Source: Limnoglobus sp043780595 (GTDB taxonomy: Bacteria; Planctomycetota; Planctomycetia; Gemmatales; Gemmataceae). Taken from it: a stretch of 64,000 nucleotides of DNA. The translations under genes and the position numbers were made by a program. Below, one piece after another: positions 40,001 through 48,515 of this stretch (position 1 is the stretch's first letter; each line of letters starts with the position of its first letter). Below the pieces are notes generated by a model that saw only the letters and a program-made list of their open reading frames with translations, was not told the DNA's origin and did no database searches. Location: contig JAYWCL010000143.1 in assembly GCA_043780595.1 (NCBI GenBank), positions 1-64,000 of the forward strand. The letters run 5' to 3'.

Positions 40001-42002
40001 CCACGCCACCGAGAACGCGAACACGGCGCATCGCGCCGCCGCCCGGCCCCTGTTCTTCCGCGATATCAGTCCCCTTAATGCTGCGGTACGAGCGCGCCCA
40101 CATGAGGCTGCGGGCCATGATGTCGATCGCCACCACCGCCCCCGCGTTCGTCGGGCAGATCAGTACGCCGTCGGAGTACGTCAGGTAGGCACACTGGAAG
40201 CGACGATAGGTATCGACGGGCAGTTTCACGTTCGGCTCGCCGATGCGTTGCGACCACACTAACTCCGGGCCTTTGTCGCTCGGCTTGCCACCGGGCACAT
40301 CGAACCGACGCACTTTGTTCGGGTCCAAGCACGCGAGGCGGACTTTGCCGTTCTTCTCGAACAGCACGTAGATCTTGCCGTTCACGGGTAGTGGTGGCCC
40401 GAGAAAATAGCTGTTCTGCATGAGCAAAAGCGGGTTATCGGTCTTATCGTCTTCCTCGTCGCTCAGTGGCGGTCCGCCCTGCGATACGCCGAGTTGCCAC
40501 GCCAGACGGCCCGTAACCATGTTGAGCGCGATCAGCCGATTGCCATCGCCGAACAGCTTGTCGCTCGTGACCGGCACGCCCTGACCGCCGAAGCCGCCAT
40601 CTTGATTGTTAATCGCGGGTGCATTAGGAATCGCGGCATCGTCGATGGCGTAGACGTTCTGACCATCGTGCGACATCGAACCGACGAGCGGATTCTCGAA
40701 CAGAATCGACTTGAGTTGCCCCTGATTCTGAAACGCCGTCCAGCGATTGATAACGTCGGTTTTGCTGTCGTCGCCGACGATCTTACTCAGGCTGCCTTTC
40801 GCCTCGGCAATCCAGTAAAGGTCGCCCGGTTTCGCGGGGCGACCGTGATTGGAGAAGCCTTCTTGCGTGATGTAGGCGTAGATGCCGTCGTAGGTGCGGA
40901 TGAATACCAAGTTCTGCGACGTGAGCGGGAAGAAGCCGGGGATGGCGACTTCTTGCTTAGCGGGTCGGATACCGCGAAGCACCTCGTTGAGGTTCTGGCG
41001 TACCCACGTCGAACCTTCCTGAAACGGCGCATCTTGCGTGCGATATAGCATCGGCTTCGTGTAACTCGGGTCGAGGAATGGCGCTCCGCCGTCGGCAATC
41101 GCCGAGTGCGACGCATTCCCCAGCCGCGAGATAATGTAATTCTCGCTGATTCGCCCGAACATCGTCAGGTGAGGCTTCGCGAGTTCTTCCTTGAGTTCGT
41201 CGATCGTATATGATCGCAGCCCGATTTTTAGCCCGTTGCGCGGGTAGTTCTTTTCGAGTTGTCCCGTCAGTTTCGCAACCGTCGCACTTTGCGAACCGGC
41301 CCGTTTGAACGCCACGATCGCTTTGAAGGTAGTTAGCGGGTTCCAGAGGTCGTCGATGTCTTTGCGTTCGAGCAGTCGCTCGAACGAGTAAGCCGACTCG
41401 ACGTAGTTGCCGCGGTCGAGGTTCAACCCCGCCAGATACAACGTCGCTTGCGTACCGGCTTTCGTGTGGAAGTAGCGTTGCGAAACGTCCGCGAGTATCG
41501 CACGGTCGTAGCCTTTGTCCTTGGCATCTGCGATCAACGCCTCGGCAGGCGGGCCGAACGTCAGTTGATAGAACTGCTTGCCATCCGGTGGGAATCTCCC
41601 GATCAGCCGGTTCGCCTCGGCCTTCGCACTGACCCGCTGAATCTTCCCTGCATCGTCGCCCGTCGAACCCGATTTCTCGAAGAACGAGTCGCTCTTCGAA
41701 TCGAGTACCTGTTGCGCCGCCGCACAGATTTTATCCCACGGTGCCCTGCTGGATTTATCTTTGAACTCGACGAGGTAATCGTTGACGGCACGAATCATGT
41801 TCTTCGCATCGCGGTCCGACGGGAACGTCATGACCTCAATCGCCTGCGCTTTGACCTTCTTGCCATCTTCAGGCACGACAGGAGCACCCGGCTTCACGAC
41901 GACTTGCCCAACGGTAACGCGGTTCGTTCCGAGCACGATGGCAAAGGTAAGCACCATCACCAGGGTCGAACCCATCGCGGTGCGGAGATTGGCGTGGTGC
42001 AT
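37026..42002 (-). CDS. Giant exported PQQ-type beta-propeller protein with an internal TPR region
   Basis: From ATG 42002 the product has 1658 residues with a signal peptide (about 1-30). Residues to about 330 are helical and partly TPR-like. Around 340-840 are propeller blades of the PQQ/quinoprotein type (LIALNMVTGRLAWQLGVSQG, DLRTGDLLWTEPRRSGDLYA), then a TPR-containing helical block at about 845-1180 (GLVARAELNMDEGKLADAVA), then a second set of blades to the end (YEPTTGNKLWTRNN, YAFDKATGKRLWFTES). No catalytic residues of alcohol dehydrogenases were recognised, so a binding role is more likely than PQQ enzymology. It heads the minus-strand chain that continues into the toroid and MoxR genes. 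Confidence 0.85.
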   Translation of the reverse strand: MHHANLRTAMGSTLVMVLTFAIVLGTNRVTVGQVVVKPGAPVVPEDGKKVKAQAIEVMTFPSDRDAKNMIRAVNDYLVEFKDKSSRAPWDKICAAAQQVLDSKSDSFFEKSGSTGDDAGKIQRVSAKAEANRLIGRFPPDGKQFYQLTFGPPAEALIADAKDKGYDRAILADVSQRYFHTKAGTQATLYLAGLNLDRGNYVESAYSFERLLERKDIDDLWNPLTTFKAIVAFKRAGSQSATVAKLTGQLEKNYPRNGLKIGLRSYTIDELKEELAKPHLTMFGRISENYIISRLGNASHSAIADGGAPFLDPSYTKPMLYRTQDAPFQEGSTWVRQNLNEVLRGIRPAKQEVAIPGFFPLTSQNLVFIRTYDGIYAYITQEGFSNHGRPAKPGDLYWIAEAKGSLSKIVGDDSKTDVINRWTAFQNQGQLKSILFENPLVGSMSHDGQNVYAIDDAAIPNAPAINNQDGGFGGQGVPVTSDKLFGDGNRLIALNMVTGRLAWQLGVSQGGPPLSDEEDDKTDNPLLLMQNSYFLGPPLPVNGKIYVLFEKNGKVRLACLDPNKVRRFDVPGGKPSDKGPELVWSQRIGEPNVKLPVDTYRRFQCAYLTYSDGVLICPTNAGAVVAIDIMARSLMWARSYRSIKGTDIAEEQGPGGGAMRRVRVLGGVAQGGAQTVLSSERWRSAAPIITNGRVIFTAFDSESMDCLDLRTGDLLWTEPRRSGDLYAGGVLADKVVVVGKESLRAINVIGQTRAKATATGKEDAVIAWRDLRIGTPAGHGTASKGGVFYVPLADSPDGSRPEVWAIDVAKGEVIAKAAFRVKDDGGPKPMLGNLAFHEGQLFSQSPNELAVFPLIELKKREMDRLLKANPKDPSGLVARAELNMDEGKLADAVADFKEADKNSPNETTRQRLRDKLYVAYTELMRKDFASAEGFLAEYKTLCDISTESEEPNAKQRLIDEKLRRQGLYLQLLAKGRESQGRLAEAFDYYRGFASLGSNKQLISIYDEPNGQTRPDVWAQGRIEMMIRNAKDPAVRKPLEDRVAKDWEAIRAKGELTAIREFVQVFGYHFASGKEAQLALAQKLIESNTEEATREAQNVLLKLWSITADDRTMAARAIEMLAALSTRRGMMDDSVAYYSRLGTEYADVVVREGKTGAGYFGDLLTDKRLLPYLEPTRTITPSRIKADRKQGNPGGAINMGFALNPEGAESNPFFKRHRLMMDNNTSGNGTYTLRVEDRATNEVKSRYPNFQLYAPNGPPQHQLAQLKGHILLLHAGMKVHCLDLAEKRQLWEVSVLGEGTKVDFNNVSLVPGVDGEVFVTYNADGFRISLGRSTILESNYVCVVTRDGLSAYEPTTGNKLWTRNNVSSASLVFGDGKHVFLVETLTDGKSRSRVLRAVDGMSVDGVPDFGTLVTGPARQRIIGRNILLSEGGNGKPRTLRLYDPLAANDIWKKEYPADATLLKSYVPDSVAMLKVDGRFDVLANATGKVQFEGRIDEANLAAHMKGLHVPIFVADGERYYVVLNRTANVNRQTYWGNQQIKMVPVNGAMYAFDKATGKRLWFTESLTESQQLMIERFDELPAIVIGGISQSEENNAQPSYKFAIIDKQNGRLRLLRNENQGNTFYSMQTDPKNATARLVRGDFYVDIGPDLEAKPPTTNK

Positions 42003-42268
42003 GGAAGTCGTTTCCAAAGAGCCGGTTCAACCGGGGTATTCGCTGATGATAAACATTCTGCACTTTCGCTAAACAGCCTACACGGTAAATCCGATTCCGT
42101 CGAGGAAAGAATCGACGTTCTTTTCGTCACAACCGACCAAACCGACGCGATCCGAGCGCCACAGAACTAGCCACACCACAATAATAGACGATGCAAGCGG
42201 GCTGAACTAACAGCGGCGGATTCCTACATCAACCGTTGAATTGTACGCGACACACGGAATTCTCTCGC

Positions 42269-43387
42269 ATGGCCGCTCGCCCTACGCCGAACTTGACTCG
42301 TGGAGACGCCGACGCCCGCACGGTTGCGGATACCGAACGCCGGTTCCGGCCGAATTATCTGTCGTTTGCGGGCACTTACCAGTGTAATCTCGCCTGCCCG
42401 CACTGTTGCGTGCCAATCGAATGGCCGGATCGCCTCGACATTCCCACCGCGATTCGTTGCCTCGAACAGTCGCATGTACTGGGCATCGAGATCCTCGGAT
42501 TCACCGGCGGCGAGCCGTTCGTTTACCCGGAATTCCTCGTCGCGCTCACGAAACGCGCGGCCGAACTCGGCTTCCGGTTCGACAAAATGATGACGAACGG
42601 CGTCTGGTTCGAGAACGAGACTCACCTCGCTGGCATTTTGACGCAGTTGCGCGACGTCGGCTTCACGGGCAAGCTCGGCCTCAGCGTCGACAAGTTCCAC
42701 GGAATGGACATCGCCAAGCTCGCCACGTTCTGCCGCATCGCGCGCAGAGTCTTCGACCGCGACACGATCCTTTCGCTTTCCTACGCCAGTCGGTCACCCG
42801 AACAGGGTCTCGAGCCGATCCGGCGACTGGCCACGGAACTCGATGCCGTCATCGAATGGTCCGACCTATTGCACCGTTACCTGTTCGTCAGCGACGATCT
42901 GACGATGACGATGAACTGGAACCACCTCGCCACTGTGGAACGGGCCGAGACGTTGCCGGGGAATTCGTGGGATGGCGAGTGGTTCAAGGAGGATTATTGC
43001 GAAGGCCCCGGCCAGGCGCTGATCGTGAACCCGAAGGGCGAAGTGAAGCCGTGCTGCGGGTTTGCTTCCGACCTCGATCAACTGACGATTGGCAATATCT
43101 ACACTGAAAGCGTCGCAGAGATCATCGAAACGGGGCGGAATCACCCGTATGTCGGCAAAGTCTTCCGCGAAGGGCTGACCGCGATCCGAAACGAAATCCT
43201 CGCCCGAGACCCCAACGGATTGCCGGGCGAGACCAGCAATCATTGCTTCTTCTGCTGGTACGTCCTCACCCGCGGCCTCGCCGCAGGCGTCAACGGCGGC
43301 GGCGGCAAGATCGGCGACTGGACCGGCGAACGTGCGAACTTCACGGGCGAACTCATCGCCCTCGGCACCTCTCGACTGAGCAAGTGA
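42269..43387 (+). CDS. Radical SAM protein with a C-terminal SPASM-like cysteine set
   Basis: A 372-residue protein with the radical SAM cluster motif YQCNLACPHCC (CxxxCxxC at Cys39, Cys43, Cys46), the GGEP motif in GFTGGEPFVYPEF and a C-terminal group of cysteines (YCEGPGQALI, VKPCCGFA, NHCFFCWYV) that can hold a second iron-sulphur cluster. Such proteins modify peptides or small metabolites by radical chemistry. No obvious peptide substrate gene or partner lies beside it, so the substrate is unknown. I use ATG 42269; an in-frame TTG at 42236 is less likely. It is transcribed away from the propeller gene, and the 266-base gap at 42003-42268 must hold both promoters, though I cannot place them. 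Confidence 0.85.
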   Translation: MAARPTPNLTRGDADARTVADTERRFRPNYLSFAGTYQCNLACPHCCVPIEWPDRLDIPTAIRCLEQSHVLGIEILGFTGGEPFVYPEFLVALTKRAAELGFRFDKMMTNGVWFENETHLAGILTQLRDVGFTGKLGLSVDKFHGMDIAKLATFCRIARRVFDRDTILSLSYASRSPEQGLEPIRRLATELDAVIEWSDLLHRYLFVSDDLTMTMNWNHLATVERAETLPGNSWDGEWFKEDYCEGPGQALIVNPKGEVKPCCGFASDLDQLTIGNIYTESVAEIIETGRNHPYVGKVFREGLTAIRNEILARDPNGLPGETSNHCFFCWYVLTRGLAAGVNGGGGKIGDWTGERANFTGELIALGTSRLSK

Positions 43388-43471
43388 GTGTGAAATTGCA
43401 CCCGCCACAAACATTCGCCTGCGGTTGGCAAGTTTATCGCGCCGATCGAGTTATCTGCGACCCTCGACAGA

Positions 43472-46400
43472 TTACATCCCGCCGAATAGCCGGTCGTAAT
43501 CGGGCCATTCTTTCGGGTGGAGCAGGTTCTTCTTAATGCCGTAGCGAATCGCGAGTTCTCGGAATTCGTTCATCTTGACGCGGTTCTCGGCCTTCTCCTC
43601 GGCGAGTAATGCGTGGAAGCAATACACCGGTTTTTGCGCGTAACGTAGCGCCGCGTTGACGTCCGTGACGGCATCTTCAAACTTGCCGGTGGCGGTGCGT
43701 GCCATCGCGCGGGTGTCGAGTAAGTACGGCTGCGGGCCGACGCGCCCGATTGCTTTCTCGATCAATTCCGTGGGGCGTGCGGTCGTATCGTTGCGGTGCA
43801 AAATCAGCAACACCGCGAGGTTGTTGAGCGCAACGACGTGATTCGGTTCGCTCGCCAGGGTTTTCTCGTACGCACGAATCGCGTCATCGTATTGTTCGCG
43901 GGACTCGAACACCATTGCTTGCGCGAGCACCCATTGCGAATCTTTCGGTGCCAAGTTAGCCTGTTCGTCGATCCACTTCGACACTTCGAGAATCGTGCGA
44001 TCCCACTCGGCGCGTTCGGCTGCGGGCACGTTCGGACGGACCCGCATCGCGACCGCGTTCTTGTAGAGTTGGCCGCGTTGCGGCACCGTGATTTCCTTGT
44101 CGTCGATGGCGCGGATCGTGGCAATTGCCTTGATCTGCTCGCCGGTCTGAATGTAGAACAGCGCGAGTGCCAGAAAGCGGTTCGGTAGCTTCGTCGTGTC
44201 GGCGGCGCGCCGGTACACCTCTTCGGCTTCCGCAACACAGCCGATGTCGACGAGCAACGGGCCGACGAGCGACAACAACATCGCCGGTTCGTTGGCGGCG
44301 GCAAATGCGAGCGGCCCTTTTGCGGCGTCTTTCTTCGATTCAAATTTCGCCTTGAATCGTGCCTCTTCGGAAATCGCCGACCACGTTTTGGGTGCCATCG
44401 CCTGAATGCGGTCGAGCGTCTGCCGGGCGGCATCCTTCTTGTTCGCCTGCGTTTGCATCTGATGGAGCAGCACGAGGTAATTCATCGCAACCGGGCCGCG
44501 CGTGGCCAACCGGAGCGTATTCTCGGCGGCGTTCGCGTTGCCTTCTTGGAAGTACAGCATCGCCAGTTTCGCGCTGTCTTCGAGCGGCAACGGGTCTTGC
44601 GTCACCGAATCTTCGATCGACTTTTTTGCTTCGGCCCTGCGGAATGGATCGACGGTCATGGCGAACGCCTTCGCACGCACATCCTCGGGGTTGTTGCCCG
44701 ATTTCAGATTCTCATCCAACAGCGCGAGCGCACTCGGAAGCTGACTGTAACCGTCGGGCCGCTGGACTTTGTTTGCAGCCAGCGTTCGCCGTGCCCAGCG
44801 TCGTTGCACGTCCGGTGCGTTCGTTTTTAGCAGACGTTCGCACTGCGCATCGGCGGCGGGCAGTTGCGACGTACGCAGGTAAAGTTCCGCCAACGCACGG
44901 ATCAAGCCCGGCTCGTCCGCATGCGTTTTCAAGCCATTGAGGTAGATGCGTTCGGCCGCCACATTCTCGCCGAGAATTTCCTGCGCGCGGCCCAATGTGG
45001 CGGGCAGATCCGCGCGCTTTGGGAACGAGGCCACCGCCGCAGTCAACGCGGTTTCTGCTTTCTGGTAAGCCGCTTTCGCGCCTGCCATATTACCCTCGCT
45101 CATTTGTGCCGCGATTAACCCGATCCAGTTGTCCGGCGATGTGGGGGCGAGTGTCGTTGCCTTCTCGAACGCGAGAATCGCCTCGGCGCGCTTGCCGTTC
45201 ATTTGCAGCCAGTTCGCGCGAAAAAGTTGCTCGCGCGGGTTGTCCGATTTTTCGAGTTTCTGAATCATCGCGAGTGTGGCATCCGAGTTGCGTGTACCCG
45301 TCGCTGCGTCGATGATTGCGAGTTGTTGTCGCAAGTCGTCGGGGAGGCCCGCCGTTTGGCTACGCCCTTCGAGTAACCGCCGCGCTTCCTCCATGCGCCC
45401 GCTCGAAACGAGTCCGAGAACGAGGCGTCGGTAGACCAGTTCGCTACGGTCGCCGAGGTCGTAAGCTTTGCGAAAATGAACGAGCGCCACCGCCGATTCG
45501 CCCGCCATATCGGCCAGGCTACCGAGTACCGAATGCGGCCGCGACCACGTTTCGCGAAGCGTGATGATGTTCGCGAGTTTCGGCCGCATCGCCACAATTT
45601 TCGCTTTGTCGCTCGGTTCGGTGTTGCTCAATTCGACGAGAACCTGACCGAACAGGAAGTTCGGTCCGTCTTCGCCTTCGAGAGCTTTGACTTCGCCGAG
45701 AACCTTCACCGCGTCGTCGCTGCGTTTCTCTTCGAGGTAAATTTGCACGAGCGACATCCGCGAAGCGAGGTCGTACGGTTTCTCCACCGTCGCCTTTTGG
45801 AACAACGCCGCCGCTTCCGTTCGCTTCCCCAGAAACTGATAGAGCAAGTCGCCGAGGCCGGTGTGCAGCGCATAGCGATCCTCAACAGAAAAGGCTTCGG
45901 CCTTCTCCCCGAGCGCGACAATCGCAGCCACATCGGGCGGCGATTTTCGCAAAATATACGTCGAGCGCGCGAGGCGGATCGCGACTTTGTCGCCGAGCGC
46001 CTTCTCGGCGGTGTCGAGCACATCGAGTCCGGCCTTGGGGTCCGATTGCGCGAGGATCGCCGCAATCGCGATTCGCGGCGATGCTTCATCGGGTGCCCGC
46101 TTGACGAGATCGCGGTAAAACGCGATTGCCTCTTCGGGCTTGTCCTGCATCAGCAACGCCTGCCCGCGTAGGAGTTCGACGCCGATCGTGTGCGGGGGCT
46201 TACCGACGGCAGCTTCAAAAGCGGTCCATTTCCGGATGCTCGGCAACTTCACCGCTTGTTCTTGAAACAGCACATTCAGCAACGCAAACCGTGCCGCTGG
46301 GATCCTCTCCGCGTAGCGTTGCAAGATCGGCACCGCCTGCGCGCCGCGACCGAGTTTGATGAGCGCGTTTGCCATCCCGATTTGCGCGAGCATCGATTCC

Positions 46401-47668
46401 GGATCGACTTGCGACGAGCGATGATAGGCCTCGTACATCCGTTCGGGGTTGCTGGCGTAGGCGTAACATTCGCCGAGCGACAGTTGCGCCTTGGCGTAGA
46501 GTTTCGCCCATTTCTCGAACGCGGGAAGTGCCGCCTTGAGCCGGGGAATGGCTTCGGGCCATTTGCCTTCGGCGAGGAAAATCCGTCCGTTGAGGTAATC
46601 GAACGTCGGGCGGAACGCTTCGCGTTTGGAGAAGCGTCGCGTCGTTTCCGCACGCGCCGTGAAGAGGTCTTTCCGGTCGATCAATCGATCGACGAGTTCC
46701 ACGGCAAACAAATCGTTCTCCGTCGTCAACCGCACGGCGGCTTGGAGTTGTTCATCGGCTTCGGCGACTTGGTTGAGTCGAATGAGCACTTCCGAGTACA
46801 CCGAGCGCAACCGCGTGTTGTTCGGATTGACTTGTACTGCCTTGCCGAGGATCGAGCGCGCATCGGCGAGGCGGTTGTCCGCGGCATACACTTCCGTCAG
46901 AAGGAGCACGAATTCCGGGTACTTCTCCGGGTCGCGAACCGACGTGGTCGCATTGCGAATCTCTTCGCGAGCTTGTGCCGTTTCGCCTTTGGCAAATAGG
47001 TACTTCGCGCGAGTGATGCGTGCGGTAATGTCGTCCGATTTATCGCGAGCCAACTGATCGATCACGCCATCCGCTTCCTCGAACGCTTCCTTCGTTTTGA
47101 TTTCCGTGCGAAGCAGCATCGCGAGCTTGAGGTACGCCTCACTCGGCCCTTTCCCCGTTTTGACGATACGCTGGAGCTTTTCCATTCCCTCGTTCAGCTT
47201 GCCCGATCGCAGTTCGCACGTGGCCAATTGATCGAGCATCTCGACGTCGTTCGGCTGACCTTTGAGGGGATCGACCATATGCAAGAGGTGCAACTTCGCC
47301 CCGGCGAAGTAGTTGTAGTCCATGTAAATCTTGATGAGCTTCCGCCGCTCCTCGCTCCGCGTCGGCGCGATGCTCAGCAAGCGTTCGTAGCAGTCGATCA
47401 GTTCGCGTTTCGATTTCGGGTTCACTTGGCTATCGTCGTCGAGTAACTGTGCATAATCCGCCATCACGAGCGTGTCGCGCGGGCGGAAATTCAAGTACTT
47501 CATGTAAAGCGCAAGTGCTTCCGCACGGTTGCCGTTCTCGATGGCTTTCTTGGCCGAATCGAGCATCGCGCTCGCGTTGCGATTCACTTGGTATCGATTC
47601 GCGAAGTAGAAGAGGCCCATAACGACCGCGATGACAACGAACAAAATCGCCACGCGCTTGGCATTCAT
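43472..47668 (-). CDS. Giant membrane-anchored TPR protein
   Basis: From ATG 47668 the product has 1398 residues: a short basic N-terminus, one membrane helix (about 5-24, AILFVVIAVVMGLFYFA) and then tetratricopeptide repeats nearly to the end (AKKAIENGNRAEALALYMKY, LAMLLRTEIKTKEAFEEADG, ALNNLAVLLILHRN). The topology suggests a large periplasmic solenoid that collects partners. It is tempting to join it to the exocytic/envelope locus downstream on the same strand, but the radical SAM gene lies between them on the opposite strand. The first in-frame ATG is at 47785, but the extra 39 residues are basic and lack a signal-like character. Confidence 0.82.
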   Translation of the reverse strand: MNAKRVAILFVVIAVVMGLFYFANRYQVNRNASAMLDSAKKAIENGNRAEALALYMKYLNFRPRDTLVMADYAQLLDDDSQVNPKSKRELIDCYERLLSIAPTRSEERRKLIKIYMDYNYFAGAKLHLLHMVDPLKGQPNDVEMLDQLATCELRSGKLNEGMEKLQRIVKTGKGPSEAYLKLAMLLRTEIKTKEAFEEADGVIDQLARDKSDDITARITRAKYLFAKGETAQAREEIRNATTSVRDPEKYPEFVLLLTEVYAADNRLADARSILGKAVQVNPNNTRLRSVYSEVLIRLNQVAEADEQLQAAVRLTTENDLFAVELVDRLIDRKDLFTARAETTRRFSKREAFRPTFDYLNGRIFLAEGKWPEAIPRLKAALPAFEKWAKLYAKAQLSLGECYAYASNPERMYEAYHRSSQVDPESMLAQIGMANALIKLGRGAQAVPILQRYAERIPAARFALLNVLFQEQAVKLPSIRKWTAFEAAVGKPPHTIGVELLRGQALLMQDKPEEAIAFYRDLVKRAPDEASPRIAIAAILAQSDPKAGLDVLDTAEKALGDKVAIRLARSTYILRKSPPDVAAIVALGEKAEAFSVEDRYALHTGLGDLLYQFLGKRTEAAALFQKATVEKPYDLASRMSLVQIYLEEKRSDDAVKVLGEVKALEGEDGPNFLFGQVLVELSNTEPSDKAKIVAMRPKLANIITLRETWSRPHSVLGSLADMAGESAVALVHFRKAYDLGDRSELVYRRLVLGLVSSGRMEEARRLLEGRSQTAGLPDDLRQQLAIIDAATGTRNSDATLAMIQKLEKSDNPREQLFRANWLQMNGKRAEAILAFEKATTLAPTSPDNWIGLIAAQMSEGNMAGAKAAYQKAETALTAAVASFPKRADLPATLGRAQEILGENVAAERIYLNGLKTHADEPGLIRALAELYLRTSQLPAADAQCERLLKTNAPDVQRRWARRTLAANKVQRPDGYSQLPSALALLDENLKSGNNPEDVRAKAFAMTVDPFRRAEAKKSIEDSVTQDPLPLEDSAKLAMLYFQEGNANAAENTLRLATRGPVAMNYLVLLHQMQTQANKKDAARQTLDRIQAMAPKTWSAISEEARFKAKFESKKDAAKGPLAFAAANEPAMLLSLVGPLLVDIGCVAEAEEVYRRAADTTKLPNRFLALALFYIQTGEQIKAIATIRAIDDKEITVPQRGQLYKNAVAMRVRPNVPAAERAEWDRTILEVSKWIDEQANLAPKDSQWVLAQAMVFESREQYDDAIRAYEKTLASEPNHVVALNNLAVLLILHRNDTTARPTELIEKAIGRVGPQPYLLDTRAMARTATGKFEDAVTDVNAALRYAQKPVYCFHALLAEEKAENRVKMNEFRELAIRYGIKKNLLHPKEWPDYDRLFGGM

Positions 47669-47920
47669 ACGGCGATAGACAATTCGACGACGTGACACGC
47701 ACGATACCTCGGGAGAGTTCAGTTCGCGTGGATCGAGTCCACGTGTAACAATTCTATCGAATGTAGCACGCGAGTAATCGGTCATTGACCGATAACCGGT
47801 TTAGCGAAGAGCGTACCAATACTTGCAACGCCGTGAACGATCACACTTCAGCGTTGCCGTTTGCGTTTAATCCGTGATTTCCGCCGAAAGGTAATCAAAC
47901 GTAGACTCGGCTCGCCGTTC

Positions 47921-48079
47921 TCATTCGTCCATCACCACCACGAGCGTGCAGAGGATCGTCTTCCCGTCGCCCTTCGGCTGGATCGTGACGGCCATCGTGT
48001 GGCCGGGCTTTCGACAGGTGAAGCCCGTCACCCGCTCGCCGATCCGCGTCTCGCGGTCCGTGATCTGATAGCTCGTCAT
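47921..48079 (-). CDS. Small hypothetical protein, 52 residues
   Basis: A 53-codon frame from ATG 48079 to TGA 47921 gives MTSYQITDRETRIGERVTGF, then TCRKPGHTMAVTIQPKGDGK and TILCTLVVVMDE. Codon usage is strongly G/C at third positions, unlike the surrounding AT-rich gap, and the residue pattern alternates as in a small beta protein. Two cysteines (22 and 44) could pair or bind a metal. It stands between the giant TPR gene and ilvD and points the same way. I recognise no family; the call rests on composition and frame only. Confidence 0.55.
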   Translation of the reverse strand: MTSYQITDRETRIGERVTGFTCRKPGHTMAVTIQPKGDGKTILCTLVVVMDE

Positions 48080-48515
48080 TCGCTCGTCCCGCTACACTGC
48101 GTTCGACAGTTCACGAAGAGTATTCCGCATTCGGGCGGAAATCCATCCACGACTTGTGTAAAAATTGTCGAGCAACTGAAATTGGGGCATGGTTCATATC
48201 CAGGTCGCAGTTTTGCCAAAAAAGGAACGCCGAAAAGTGGTTTCGGCGTGATTCGATTCGGCAAAAATCGGACGTAAGTCGTTGGTGTGTTAGCTACATT
48301 CCGCAATTCGGGAGTGAGTTCGCGGAGGGGTGGGTAGTAAGTGCCGAAACCACTTTCCTGCTACCCAACGCCGCCACGATTGGAACCATGCCCCCATTCC
48401 CTACATGGGATAAAACAATTAATACTGCTTCCACAGATTCAATATTACCGGCCTTCCAAATGGCGGGTCAACAAGAAATCTGACGGAAAGATCACCCAAG
48501 GTTCTGCGAAACGAA
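48080..48515. other. AT-rich intergenic region with a hairpin
   Basis: This 436-base gap has no convincing gene on either strand. A hairpin cgccgaaa/tttcggcg with a 5-base loop lies at 48228-48248, preceded by a run of A and with ggcaaaaatcgg after it. It is 270 bases past the ilvD stop, so it is probably not that gene's terminator. Low-complexity AT-rich sequence follows to about 48470. Confidence 0.45.

Noticed and set aside
48154..48483. A 109-codon plus-strand frame in the gap before ilvD
   Set aside because: It crosses the hairpin at 48228-48248 and AT-rich low-complexity sequence, and the product has no domain pattern.
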